Shown piece by piece: positions 1 to 6,373 of a stretch of 30,055 nt of DNA (the stretch's first letter is position 1; the number at the start of each line of letters is the position of its first letter). The stretch lies in NCBI GenBank assembly GCA_002471015.1, contig DKPB01000052.1:4612-34666 (forward strand), written 5' to 3'. The notes beneath the pieces were generated by a model, which saw only the letters and a list, made by a program, of their open reading frames with translations, was not told the DNA's origin and searched no databases. The DNA is from Stenotrophomonas sp. UBA7346. Its GTDB lineage: Bacteria > Pseudomonadota > Gammaproteobacteria > Xanthomonadales > Xanthomonadaceae. The position numbers and the translations under genes are program-made.

Positions 1-1764
1 GCTGCCTTCCAGCTCGATGCCCTTGATGTTGAGCTTGGCTGCGTTCAACACCGGGAAGGTGCCCACGTCCTGGGATACACGCGCCTGGAAGTCACTGTAA
101 TTGCTGTAGAACGCAGTCGCGCTGCCGCGGAAGCGATGGTCCGCCGAGCTGCCCTTCAGGCCCAACTCGTAAGTCCACACGTATTCCGGATCGAACTTGG
201 CGTGCTCGGTGTCATATACGGTGTTGGCGCGGCCGTTGAAGCCACCGGACTTGAAGCCGCGATTGGCCGACACGTACCCCATCAGGTTGTCGCTGAATTC
301 CTTCTGCAGGCTGATCGACGGCGTCACCGCGGTCCACGAGGCCTTGGCATCGAACGCGACCGTACCGTTCAAGCTGGCGAACGGGGCGCCCCAGAAGGTG
401 CTGGTGGAGCGGTCGTAGTCTTTCTTGTCCTTGGTCCAGCGCACGCCGGCAGCCACGGTCCAGGTCGGCACAAACTCCCAGTTCACGTGCGCGAATGCCG
501 CGGTGGACGTGGTGGTCAGATCATCGTCAATGGTGCGCAGGAACGGCACCTTGGCGCCCAGGAACGAGAACAGATCGTCGGCATAGGCTTCCTGGTAGGA
601 CGGCACGTTCTCCTTCATGTAGTACGCACCAAAGGTGGCATGCAGGTTGGAGCCGTTGTCGTAATGCAGCTGGAATTCCTGGCTCTTCTGGTTCTGGTCC
701 AGCGCCACCAGCACGTCACCCAGCTCGTACTCGGACGCGTCGATATCGATGTAGGACTCGGTCTTGAGCTTGCGGTAGGAGCTGATGCTCTTCAGCGTGA
801 ACTGCTCGTTGATGTCCCAGTTCATCGACAGCGAGGCACCGGAATGCTTCAGGTACTGGCCTTCGCCATTCTGGAACGAGGTCTGCGAACGACGATTCCA
901 TTCACCGGTTTCACCCGGCTGCAGCACGATGACACCCGTCGGCGCCAGGCTGGTCTGCAGCAATGGCGCCATCGGACGGCCCAGGGTCAATGCGGCATCC
1001 TGCTTGGTGGTATCCAGCGACAGCACAGCGCTGAAGTTGTCGGTCGGCTGGTAGGCCAGCTTGGCGCGGAATGCCTCGGTGTCATCATCGTTGTAGCGCT
1101 TCCCACTGACCGCATCCTTGACGTAACCGTCATTGGTGATCTTGGCGCCGGCAATGCTGCCGGCCAGGGTGTCGCTGAGCTTGCCGGAGACGTAGAAGCG
1201 GCCTTCCAGGCGGCCGTAGTCACCCGCGGTGACTTCCACCGCACCGCCTTCATTGTCGAAGGGGTTCTTGGTGGTCAGCTTGATCGCGCCGCCGGTGGAG
1301 TTCTTGCCGTACAGCGTGCCCTGCGGGCCACGCAGCACTTCCAGCTGCTGGATGTCGAACAGCGAGAACAGCGCGCCATTGATGCGCGAGTAGTAGACAT
1401 CGTCCACATACATGCCCACGCCCGGGTCGAAGGTCTGCAGCGCGTCGGGCTGGCCGATACCGCGGATGAAGACGTTGACGCTGTTGGCCGAGCCACGCCC
1501 TTGGGCAATGTTCATATTGGGCACGGCGCCCTGCAGGCCCTCAACGGTCGAGGCCTGCAGATCCTTGATCTGCTCCTCGCCGAACGCGCTCACCGCCACC
1601 GGCACGTCCTGAATGGACTCGCTGCGGCGGCGTGCGGTGACGGTCACTTCGTCCAGCTGCGTGGCCTGGGTGCCTGCGGCAGGCTGCTGCTCCTGCGCCT
1701 GCACGAATGCAGCCGGTGCCAACAGAATGCCGCCGATGGCCATGCTCAGATACTTGCGCTTCAT
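1..1764 (-). CDS. TonB-dependent outer-membrane receptor, N-terminal part (cut by window edge)
   Basis: Reading leftwards from an ATG at 1764, the frame stays open to base 1, giving 588 residues of a longer protein whose C-terminal barrel lies outside the window. Residues 1-23 are a signal peptide ending AFVQA, and residues 38-44 (DEVTVTA) look like a TonB box. The plug domain spans roughly 50-165 and contains EVLRGPQGTLYGKNSTGGA (142-160), a hallmark of the family. The remainder reads as barrel strands with an aromatic-rich pattern, including FYSNYSDFQARV near the left edge. A strong GGAGG ribosome binding site precedes the start. Receptors of this class take up siderophores, vitamins or glycans with energy from TonB/ExbBD. 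The substrate cannot be told from the sequence. The divergent GntP permease raises the possibility of a shared substrate, but that is inference. Confidence 0.93.
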   Translation of the reverse strand, partial: MKRKYLSMAIGGILLAPAAFVQAQEQQPAAGTQATQLDEVTVTARRRSESIQDVPVAVSAFGEEQIKDLQASTVEGLQGAVPNMNIAQGRGSANSVNVFIRGIGQPDALQTFDPGVGMYVDDVYYSRINGALFSLFDIQQLEVLRGPQGTLYGKNSTGGAIKLTTKNPFDNEGGAVEVTAGDYGRLEGRFYVSGKLSDTLAGSIAGAKITNDGYVKDAVSGKRYNDDDTEAFRAKLAYQPTDNFSAVLSLDTTKQDAALTLGRPMAPLLQTSLAPTGVIVLQPGETGEWNRRSQTSFQNGEGQYLKHSGASLSMNWDINEQFTLKSISSYRKLKTESYIDIDASEYELGDVLVALDQNQKSQEFQLHYDNGSNLHATFGAYYMKENVPSYQEAYADDLFSFLGAKVPFLRTIDDDLTTTSTAAFAHVNWEFVPTWTVAAGVRWTKDKKDYDRSTSTFWGAPFASLNGTVAFDAKASWTAVTPSISLQKEFSDNLMGYVSANRGFKSGGFNGRANTVYDTEHAKFDPEYVWTYELGLKGSSADHRFRGSATAFYSNYSDFQARVSQDVGTFPVLNAAKLNIKGIELEGS

Positions 1765-1792
1765 TGGTCTCCCTCCTCCCGGGTATGACGTT

Positions 1793-1810
1793 GCGGCATA
1801 TGGATGCCGC
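1793..1810. promoter_or_regulatory. Perfect inverted repeat upstream of the TonB receptor
   Basis: GCGGCAT-ATGG-ATGCCGC is a perfect 7-bp inverted repeat about 30 bp upstream of the receptor start, in the 161-bp divergent region with the permease. It could be an operator or a hairpin in the receptor's 5' leader. Just beside it is a direct repeat of ATGGAGCG (1812 and 1827, 15 bp apart). No regulator is identified. Confidence 0.35.
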
Positions 1811-1925
1811 CATGGAGCGCACGTTAATGGAGCGTTAGCCGGCCGCGTATCGTCCCTTCGTACAGTGGGCCGGGCCACTCCCGATCCTGATACTCGCCGG
1901 CAATGTATTGGCCGGGGAGCTGTGA

Positions 1926-3332
1926 ATGTCGTTTCTGATTGTCTTGGCGGCCCTGTGCTTCCTGATGTTTGTTGCCTACCGCGGCTACAGCGTGATCCTG
2001 TTCGCGCCAGTGGCCGCGCTGGGGGCGGTGCTGCTGACCGATCCCAGCCTGGTGCAGCCGATGTTCACCGGCTTGTTCATGGACAAGATGGTGGGCTTCC
2101 TGAAGTTGTACTTCCCGGTATTCGTGCTGGGTGCGGTATTCGGCAAGCTGATCGAGGTCTCGGGTTTCTCCAAGTCCATCGTCAGTGCCACCATCAAGCT
2201 GGTCGGAGCAAAGCGCGCGATGCTGTCGATCGTGCTGGTCTGCGCCCTGCTCACCTACGGCGGCGTATCGCTGTTCGTGGTGGTGTTTGCGGTCTACCCC
2301 TTCGCCGCCGAGCTGTTTCGCCAGAGCAATATCCCCAAGCGCCTGATTCCCGGCACCATCGCCCTGGGTGCCTTCACCTTCACCATGGACGCGCTGCCGG
2401 GCACGCCGCAGATCCAGAACATCATCCCCTCAGCCTTCTTCGGCACCAACAGCTGGGCCGCACCGTGGCTGGGCGTTATCGGCACCGTGGTGATCCTGAT
2501 CCTGGGCATGAGCTACCTGGAATGGCGCCGCCGCGTGGCCATCCGCAATGGCGAGGGCTATGCCGGCGCCAATGACGAACTGCGCAACGAACCTGAGCCT
2601 TTCCACGGCCAGAATCTGGCCCACCCGCTGGTCGCGATCACCCCTTTGGTCCTGGTCGGCGTGGCCAACTTCCTGTTCACCCGCTGGATCCCCGGCTTCT
2701 ACGGTGAAACCCAGTCCTTTATCCCGGCGGTGATCGGCAACCCGGCCCCGGTGGTGCAGGAGGTGTCCAAGCTGGGCGCGATCTGGGCCGTGCAGGCCGC
2801 CTTGCTGCTGGGCATCCTCAGCGTCATCGCCTTTGCCTGGAAGCCGGTGGTGGCCTCCTTCGCCGAGGGCACCAAGTCGGCCATCGGCGGCGCCATGCTG
2901 GCCTCGATGAACACCGCCTCCGAGTACGGCTTTGGTGCGGTCATCGCCGCCCTGCCCGGCTTTCTGGTGGTAGCCAATGCACTGGGCTCCATCCCCAATC
3001 CGCTGGTCAACGAAGCGGTCTCGGTCACCGCCATGGCCGGCATCACCGGCTCGGCATCAGGCGGCATGAGCATCGCGCTGGCGGCCATGGCCGACAGCTT
3101 CATCGCCAACGCGCAGGCTGCCGGCATTCCGATGGAAGTGTTGCACCGCGTGGCGGCGATGGCGTCCGGCGGCATGGACACCCTGCCACATAACGGTGCG
3201 GTGATCACCGTGCTGGCGGTCACCGGCCTGACCCATCGCCAGTCCTACAAGGACATTTTCGCCATCACCATCATCAAGACCCTGGCAGTGTTCGCGATCA
3301 TCGGCGTGTACTACGCCACCGGGCTGGTCTAA
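1926..3332 (+). CDS. GntP-family permease (organic acid:H+ symporter)
   Basis: A 468-residue, strongly hydrophobic inner-membrane protein with about 10-12 predicted membrane segments, matching the usual GntP-family length of about 450 residues. Family-typical stretches are ALPGTPQIQNIIPSAFFGT in the middle and GGMDTLPHNGAVITVL near the C-terminus. GntP members carry gluconate, glycerate, D-serine or hydroxybutyrate with protons. The C-terminal DTLPHNGAV and THRQSYKDIF stretches recall proteins annotated as D-beta-hydroxybutyrate permeases, but substrate choice cannot be read from sequence alone. The start ATG follows GGGGAGCTGTGA, an acceptable ribosome binding site. The gene is single and diverges from a TonB-dependent receptor. 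The first strong terminator downstream is at 3710-3739. Confidence 0.88.
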   Translation: MSFLIVLAALCFLMFVAYRGYSVILFAPVAALGAVLLTDPSLVQPMFTGLFMDKMVGFLKLYFPVFVLGAVFGKLIEVSGFSKSIVSATIKLVGAKRAMLSIVLVCALLTYGGVSLFVVVFAVYPFAAELFRQSNIPKRLIPGTIALGAFTFTMDALPGTPQIQNIIPSAFFGTNSWAAPWLGVIGTVVILILGMSYLEWRRRVAIRNGEGYAGANDELRNEPEPFHGQNLAHPLVAITPLVLVGVANFLFTRWIPGFYGETQSFIPAVIGNPAPVVQEVSKLGAIWAVQAALLLGILSVIAFAWKPVVASFAEGTKSAIGGAMLASMNTASEYGFGAVIAALPGFLVVANALGSIPNPLVNEAVSVTAMAGITGSASGGMSIALAAMADSFIANAQAAGIPMEVLHRVAAMASGGMDTLPHNGAVITVLAVTGLTHRQSYKDIFAITIIKTLAVFAIIGVYYATGLV

Positions 3333-3423
3333 GCCCTCTTCTGCCGGTGCCTCGTCGCAGGCAAGCAACTCCAACAACCGGCATCGAACGTCGGCACCGG
3401 ATTGGCAGACCCACGCATACGCT

Positions 3424-3453
3424 GTAGCCCGGGTAAGCGCAGCGCACCCGGGG
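3424..3453 (+). repeat. REP-like palindrome, copy 1
   Basis: Begins with the tetranucleotide GTAG followed by GCCCGGGT, then a GCGC-rich loop, then ACCCGGGG. This is the layout of GTAG-headed REP elements known from Stenotrophomonas. It lies in the opposite orientation to the next three copies, so copies 1 and 2 form an inverted pair. The first 18 bases recur exactly at 30038-30055. Confidence 0.75.
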
Positions 3454-3467
3454 CTCTTTGCGGAGAG

Positions 3468-3499
3468 CTCCCGGATGGCGCTGTGCTCACCCGGGCCAC
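3468..3499 (-). repeat. REP-like palindrome, diverged copy 2
   Basis: Reads CCCGGATGGCGCTGTGCTCA then CCCGGGCCAC. It aligns with copies 3 and 4 but carries several substitutions and a one-base shift. It is the oldest-looking unit of the 60-bp tandem array at 3452-3631. Confidence 0.55.
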
Positions 3500-3527
3500 G
3501 ATTGGCTGAAAGAGTCTCTCGCGAAAA

Positions 3528-3558
3528 GCCCCGGGTGCACTGCGGTTACCCGGGCTAC
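3528..3558 (-). repeat. REP-like palindrome, copy 3
   Basis: Inverse-orientation copy ending in CTAC (the complement of GTAG). The stem is CCCGGGT with ACCCGGG and the loop is a variant (GCACTGCGGTT). It is exactly 60 bp from copy 4, and the flanking GCGAAAAGC sequence is shared too, so the duplicated unit is longer than the palindrome. Confidence 0.75.
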
Positions 3559-3587
3559 CCACTGGCCGGAAGAAGTCCTCGCGAAAA

Positions 3588-3618
3588 GCTCCGGGTGCGC
3601 TGCGCTTACCCGGGCTAC
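3588..3618 (-). repeat. REP-like palindrome, copy 4
   Basis: Near-identical to copy 3, with flanking TCGCGAAAAGCTCCGGGTG also conserved, and ends in GGGCTAC. Together, copies 2-4 make a three-unit tandem array of period about 60 bp in the non-coding region downstream of the GntP permease. Confidence 0.75.
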
Positions 3619-3709
3619 ATTGCCCCATGGATTGCACCGCCTGGCCGGAGCCAAGCCCACATCCCGGCTCTTGCACATCTCCACGCCTGGGCAAGCAATC
3701 CCCTAACAG

Positions 3710-3739
3710 AACAAGGCCCGGGAAGACCCGGGCCTTGTT
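3710..3739. terminator. Strong intrinsic terminator (both directions possible)
   Basis: AACAAGGCCCGGG-AAGA-CCCGGGCCTTGTT is a perfect 13-bp stem with a 4-nt loop, followed on the plus strand by TTG. It would end plus-strand transcripts from the GntP permease and back up the minus-strand terminator next to it. Confidence 0.8.
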
Positions 3740-3759
3740 TGTATCCGACAAGCGGAACA

Positions 3760-3798
3760 AGAAAAATCGCCCGGCTGCACGTCACTGTGCAACACCGG
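3760..3798 (-). terminator. Intrinsic terminator of comEA / 3' RNA region
   Basis: On the minus strand the stem CCGG-(TGT)-TGCAC closes with GTGCA-(G)-CCGG around a 6-nt loop, followed by GCGA and TTTTTCTT. The arms lie at 3795-3798 with 3771-3774 and at 3787-3791 with 3776-3780. The U-rich tail makes this a credible Rho-independent terminator. It lies about 135 nt beyond the comEA stop codon. Confidence 0.78.
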
Positions 3799-3933
3799 AC
3801 GATCTCACGTCCTTGTTGGCGTCCTGCCTTCCCCCAGCGTCCTGCCCCTATGGGTTCCTCGTGTGCCGCCGTCCTGGCGGCCCACAATCCTTATGGCGCG
3901 GCATCCATTGCTGCAGACCAGGCATCCAATGCC
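3760..3933 (-). ncRNA. Candidate RsmA/CsrA-binding RNA: AGGA-rich comEA 3' region
   Basis: Non-coding on the minus strand between the comEA stop and a terminator. The plus strand holds TCCT (AGGA in the RNA) at 3810, 3822, 3840, 3856, 3872 and 3888, the last four exactly 16 nt apart. Three more GGA motifs are at 3830, 3904 and 3925. Several sit in hairpin loops: GGCA-UUGGA-UGCC (3921-3933), GCA-AUGGA-UGC (3901-3911) and GCCGCC-AGGAC-GGCGGC (3864-3880 region). Established knowledge: RsmX/Y/Z and CsrB/C sequester RsmA/CsrA through repeated A(N)GGA motifs in loops. Inferred: this RNA, either a 3' UTR product or a separate sRNA, could act in the same way. No separate promoter was recognised, so co-transcription with comEA is the simpler view. 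Confidence 0.5.
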
Positions 3934-4266
3934 TCAACGCCTCTCCACCGGTTGAACAGCTGCCGTCCCTGGAGCCTTCTTGGCGGCGGCATCTCCAGCC
4001 TTCGCCTCGATCAGGTCGCGATTCCGTTCGACCGTCTTCAATCCGATTCCCTTCACCAGCGCCAGTTCCTCGACACTCTTGAAAGGCCCGTTTGCCTGCC
4101 TGTGATCAATGATCGCCTGCGCCTTGGAAGGCCCGACGTTCACCAACCCTTGACTCAGCTCCGCCGCAGAGGCGGTGTTGATGTCGACCTTGTCCGTGGC
4201 ATACGCCGATAGGGTCAGCAACAACGCAAGAGCCAGTGACTTCAGCGTCACGGAGAAAAGCTCCAT
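3934..4266 (-). CDS. comEA: ComEA-like secreted helix-hairpin-helix protein
   Basis: A 110-residue protein with a signal peptide (1-23, ending LSAYA) followed by the ComEA-type HhH domain. This starts with DINTASAAEL (28-37), continues through NVGPSKAQAIIDHR with the first hairpin, and ends with LALVKGIGLKTVERN as the second. The last 25 residues are a low-complexity Ala/Lys tail. ComEA-family proteins bind double-stranded DNA in the periplasm and pull it in during transformation; short stand-alone versions like this are common in gamma-proteobacteria. The ATG at 4266 was chosen because AAGGAGTG lies 8 nt upstream and because it begins the signal peptide; an in-frame ATG further upstream lacks both. 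The gene is single, diverges from the dipeptidase gene, and is followed by an unusual AGGA-rich 3' region. Confidence 0.85.
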   Translation of the reverse strand: MELFSVTLKSLALALLLTLSAYATDKVDINTASAAELSQGLVNVGPSKAQAIIDHRQANGPFKSVEELALVKGIGLKTVERNRDLIEAKAGDAAAKKAPGTAAVQPVERR

Positions 4267-4391
4267 CGCTACACTCCTTGTGTCGTGGGTGGATGTCGGC
4301 TTCCCCGCCGACGAATCCAGTGTCCCGCGCCACATGAACACAGCCTATCCGTCACGCCGCACTAACGCAGCCAGCCAACACCCCGAACTCA

Positions 4392-4409
4392 TGTAGGAAA
4401 AGTCCTACA
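4392..4409. promoter_or_regulatory. 18-bp palindrome TGTAGG-N6-CCTACA, likely response-regulator site
   Basis: Perfect dyad in the 216-bp divergent region between comEA and the M20 dipeptidase. It resembles the GacA-type upstream activating sequence TGTAAG-N6-CTTACA with one symmetrical change, and such dyads suit LuxR/FixJ-type DNA-binding dimers. Its centre is about 56 bp upstream of a transcript start predicted from TAGAAT at 4445, a usual activator distance for the dipeptidase promoter. It is about 134 bp from the comEA start codon. The cognate protein is unknown. Confidence 0.5.
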
Positions 4410-4444
4410 CACCCCATGGGGACCCGTCGTGGGGGCCAGCGGCG

Positions 4445-4450
4445 TAGAAT
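4445..4450 (+). promoter_or_regulatory. Probable -10 box of the M20 dipeptidase gene
   Basis: TAGAAT matches TATAAT at five of six positions and would give a transcript with a short leader of about 26 nt. At 17-bp spacing the -35 region reads ACCCGT, which is poor, consistent with dependence on an activator such as one binding the 4392-4409 palindrome. Confidence 0.4.
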
Positions 4451-4482
4451 GGTTACACCTGACATTTCTACCGGAGATCCAG

Positions 4483-5976
4483 ATGGACAGCGCCAAGATC
4501 GGCCAATTTCTCAGCGACAAGTGGGACAACGACATCGTCCCGCAACTGGTCGATTACATCCGCATCCCCAACAAGTCGCCGATGTTCGACGCCAACTGGG
4601 TCGCCAACGGCTACATGGATCAGGCCGTCAACCTGATGGAGAGCTGGGCGAAGGCGCAGAACATCCCCGGCCTGCAGGTCGAGGTGGTTCGTCTGGAAGG
4701 CCGTACCCCGTTGATCTTCCTTGAAATCCCGGCAACTGGCCCGGAAACCGGCGACGACACCGTGCTGCTCTACGGCCACCTGGACAAGCAGCCGGAAATG
4801 ACCGGCTGGGACGACGACCTCGGCCCGTGGATTCCGGTGCTGCGCGGCGACAAGCTGTACGGCCGCGGCGGCGCCGATGACGGCTACGCCATCTTCGGCT
4901 CGCTGGCGGCGGTGCTGGCACTGCAGGAACAGGGCCTGCCGCACGCCCGCTGCGTGATCCTGATCGAGGCCTGCGAAGAATCCGGCTCCTACGACCTGCC
5001 GGCCTATGTCGACCATCTGGCCGAGCGCATCGGCCAGCCCTCGCTGGTGGTGTGCCTGGATTCGGGCTGCGCCAACTACGACCAGCTGTGGTGCACCACC
5101 TCGCTGCGCGGCCTGACCGGCGGCAACTTCACCGTCAAGGTACTCAACGAGGGCGTGCACTCCGGTGACGCCTCCGGCGTGGTGCCGTCCAGCTTCCGCC
5201 TGCTGCGCCAGCTGCTGTCGCGCATCGAGGACGAGAAGACCGGCCGCATCCTGCTCGACGGCCTGCACGTGGACGTTCCGGCCGAGCGCCTGGAACAGGC
5301 CAAGCGCGCCGCCGATGTGGTCGATACCGCCATTTTCGACAAGTTCCCCTTGGTCGACGGCCTCAAGCCGATGAGCGAAGACCTGACCGAGCTGGTGCTC
5401 AACCGCACCTGGCGCCCGGCCCTGTCGGTGACCGGCATCGGCGGCATGCCGCCGCTGGAATCGGCCGGCAACGTGCTGCGCCCGGAAACCTCGGTGAAGC
5501 TGTCGCTGCGCCTGCCGCCCACCGCCAATGGCAAGGCCTGCGGCGACCTGTTGAAGGAAGCCCTGCTGCGCGATCCGCCGAACGGCGCCCACGTCAGCCT
5601 GGACCTGGAAAAGGCTTCCACCGGCTGGAACGCACCGGCGATGGCCGCGTGGCTGGAAAAGTCCATCGACGACGCCAGCCAGGCCTTCTTCGGCAAGCCG
5701 GCCATGTACATGGGCGAAGGCGGCTCGATCCCGTTCATGGGCATGCTGGGCGAGAAGTTCCCGGGCGCGCAGTTCATGATCACCGGCGTGCTCGGCCCGC
5801 ATTCCAATGCGCATGGCCCGAACGAGTTCCTGCACATCCCGATGGGCAAGCGGGTCACCTCCTGCGTGTCCAAGGTGCTGTTCGACCACCACGCCGCCAG
5901 CCTGCGCGGCGAAACCAGCGGTTCGCCGGTGGCCGCCGACAGCGGCACCCGCCACGGCGGTCACGGCTGCTGCTGA
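4483..5976 (+). CDS. M20-family metallopeptidase (dipeptidase)
   Basis: A 497-residue cytosolic zinc peptidase of the M20 family. The metal-binding residues are visible: His99 and Asp101 in YGHLDKQPE, Asp132 in RGGADDG, the Glu165-Glu166 pair in EACEES, Asp193 in CLDSG, and a C-terminal His in GPHSNAHGPNE. GVHSGDASG near 225-233 belongs to the lid/dimerisation domain. No signal peptide is seen. M20 dipeptidases of this length usually cleave di- or tripeptides. The ATG at 4483 has GGAG 7 nt upstream; a GTG start at 4429 would overlap the likely promoter and is rejected. The extreme C-terminus RHGGHGCC is His/Cys-rich and is not part of the catalytic fold. A clear terminator follows at 6005-6040. 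Confidence 0.92.
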   Translation: MDSAKIGQFLSDKWDNDIVPQLVDYIRIPNKSPMFDANWVANGYMDQAVNLMESWAKAQNIPGLQVEVVRLEGRTPLIFLEIPATGPETGDDTVLLYGHLDKQPEMTGWDDDLGPWIPVLRGDKLYGRGGADDGYAIFGSLAAVLALQEQGLPHARCVILIEACEESGSYDLPAYVDHLAERIGQPSLVVCLDSGCANYDQLWCTTSLRGLTGGNFTVKVLNEGVHSGDASGVVPSSFRLLRQLLSRIEDEKTGRILLDGLHVDVPAERLEQAKRAADVVDTAIFDKFPLVDGLKPMSEDLTELVLNRTWRPALSVTGIGGMPPLESAGNVLRPETSVKLSLRLPPTANGKACGDLLKEALLRDPPNGAHVSLDLEKASTGWNAPAMAAWLEKSIDDASQAFFGKPAMYMGEGGSIPFMGMLGEKFPGAQFMITGVLGPHSNAHGPNEFLHIPMGKRVTSCVSKVLFDHHAASLRGETSGSPVAADSGTRHGGHGCC

Positions 5977-6004
5977 TTGCCCAGCGCTTGATGGTTTGAT
6001 GACG

Positions 6005-6040
6005 AACGCAGCCTGGCCTTGCTAGGCTGCGTTTTTCTTT
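6005..6040 (+). terminator. Intrinsic terminator of the M20 dipeptidase gene
   Basis: AACGCAGCCT and AGGCTGCGTT form a perfect 10-bp stem with a 9-nt loop, followed by TTTTCTTT. It ends 14 bp before the next start codon. Confidence 0.88.
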
Positions 6041-6054
6041 GGCAGGACAGGCAT

Positions 6055-6327
6055 ATGAGCGGACTGTTTGGCAGCGACAGCTGGCTGTACATCATCCTGA
6101 TCGGTTTCTTCGTCGGCCTGCTGGGGCGCTTCTTCATGCCCGGCAACAACCGCATGGGTTGCCTGCTGACCATCGTGCTCGGCGTTGCCGGCGCAGTCTT
6201 CGCCGGCTGGTTCGGCCGCGAGATGGGCTGGTATGCCGCCGGTCAGCCGGCCGGTTTTGTCGGCGCCATCATCGGTGCCATCGCCCTGCTGGCGCTGTTG
6301 CGCCTGATCAGCGGCGGCAAGCGCTGA
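6055..6327 (+). CDS. GlsB/YeaQ/YmgE-family small membrane protein
   Basis: A 90-residue protein with three hydrophobic segments separated by short polar turns. The pattern GFFVGLLGRFFMPGNNRMG, then glycine-rich VLGVAGAVFAGWFG, and a last helix FVGAIIGAIALLALLRL, is that of the GlsB/YeaQ/YmgE (transglycosylase-associated) family, usually 80-90 residues. These inner-membrane proteins are often stress-induced; their molecular role is unknown. The ATG at 6055 is preceded by AGGACAGG. An upstream in-frame start would lie inside the preceding terminator. The gene sits alone between a terminator and a hairpin at 6340-6357. Confidence 0.85.
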   Translation: MSGLFGSDSWLYIILIGFFVGLLGRFFMPGNNRMGCLLTIVLGVAGAVFAGWFGREMGWYAAGQPAGFVGAIIGAIALLALLRLISGGKR

Positions 6328-6339
6328 TTCCCCTCCCAA

Positions 6340-6357
6340 CGGCGCCTGCGGGCGCCG
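6340..6357 (+). terminator. GC-rich hairpin after the GlsB-like gene (weak terminator)
   Basis: CGGCGCC-TGCG-GGCGCCG is a perfect 7-bp stem just downstream of the stop codon. The tail CTTCACT has few U residues, so it may attenuate rather than stop transcription into amgK. Confidence 0.4.
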
Positions 6358-6373
6358 CTTCACTGTAGTGTCC

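Noticed and set aside
136..1788. Long plus-strand open frame opposite the TonB receptor
   Set aside because: The minus strand encodes an unmistakable receptor with signal peptide, TonB box and plug; the plus frame is a high-GC shadow with no recognisable domain.
3452..3631. 60-bp tandem repeat as a CRISPR array
   Set aside because: The whole 60-bp unit is repeated, there are no unique spacers between short identical repeats, and no cas genes are nearby.
3475..4212. Plus-strand frame through the REP array and into comEA
   Set aside because: It runs across repeats, two terminators and the opposite strand of comEA; no start signal or domain.
4429..4482. N-terminal extension of the M20 dipeptidase from GTG 4429
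   Set aside because: It would cover the probable -10 box, lacks a ribosome binding site and adds residues not expected in the family; ATG 4483 has a good site.
4468..5964. 498-residue minus-strand frame opposite the M20 dipeptidase
   Set aside because: His/Gln/Gly-rich composition typical of antisense frames in GC-rich DNA, while the plus strand carries all metal ligands of an M20 peptidase.
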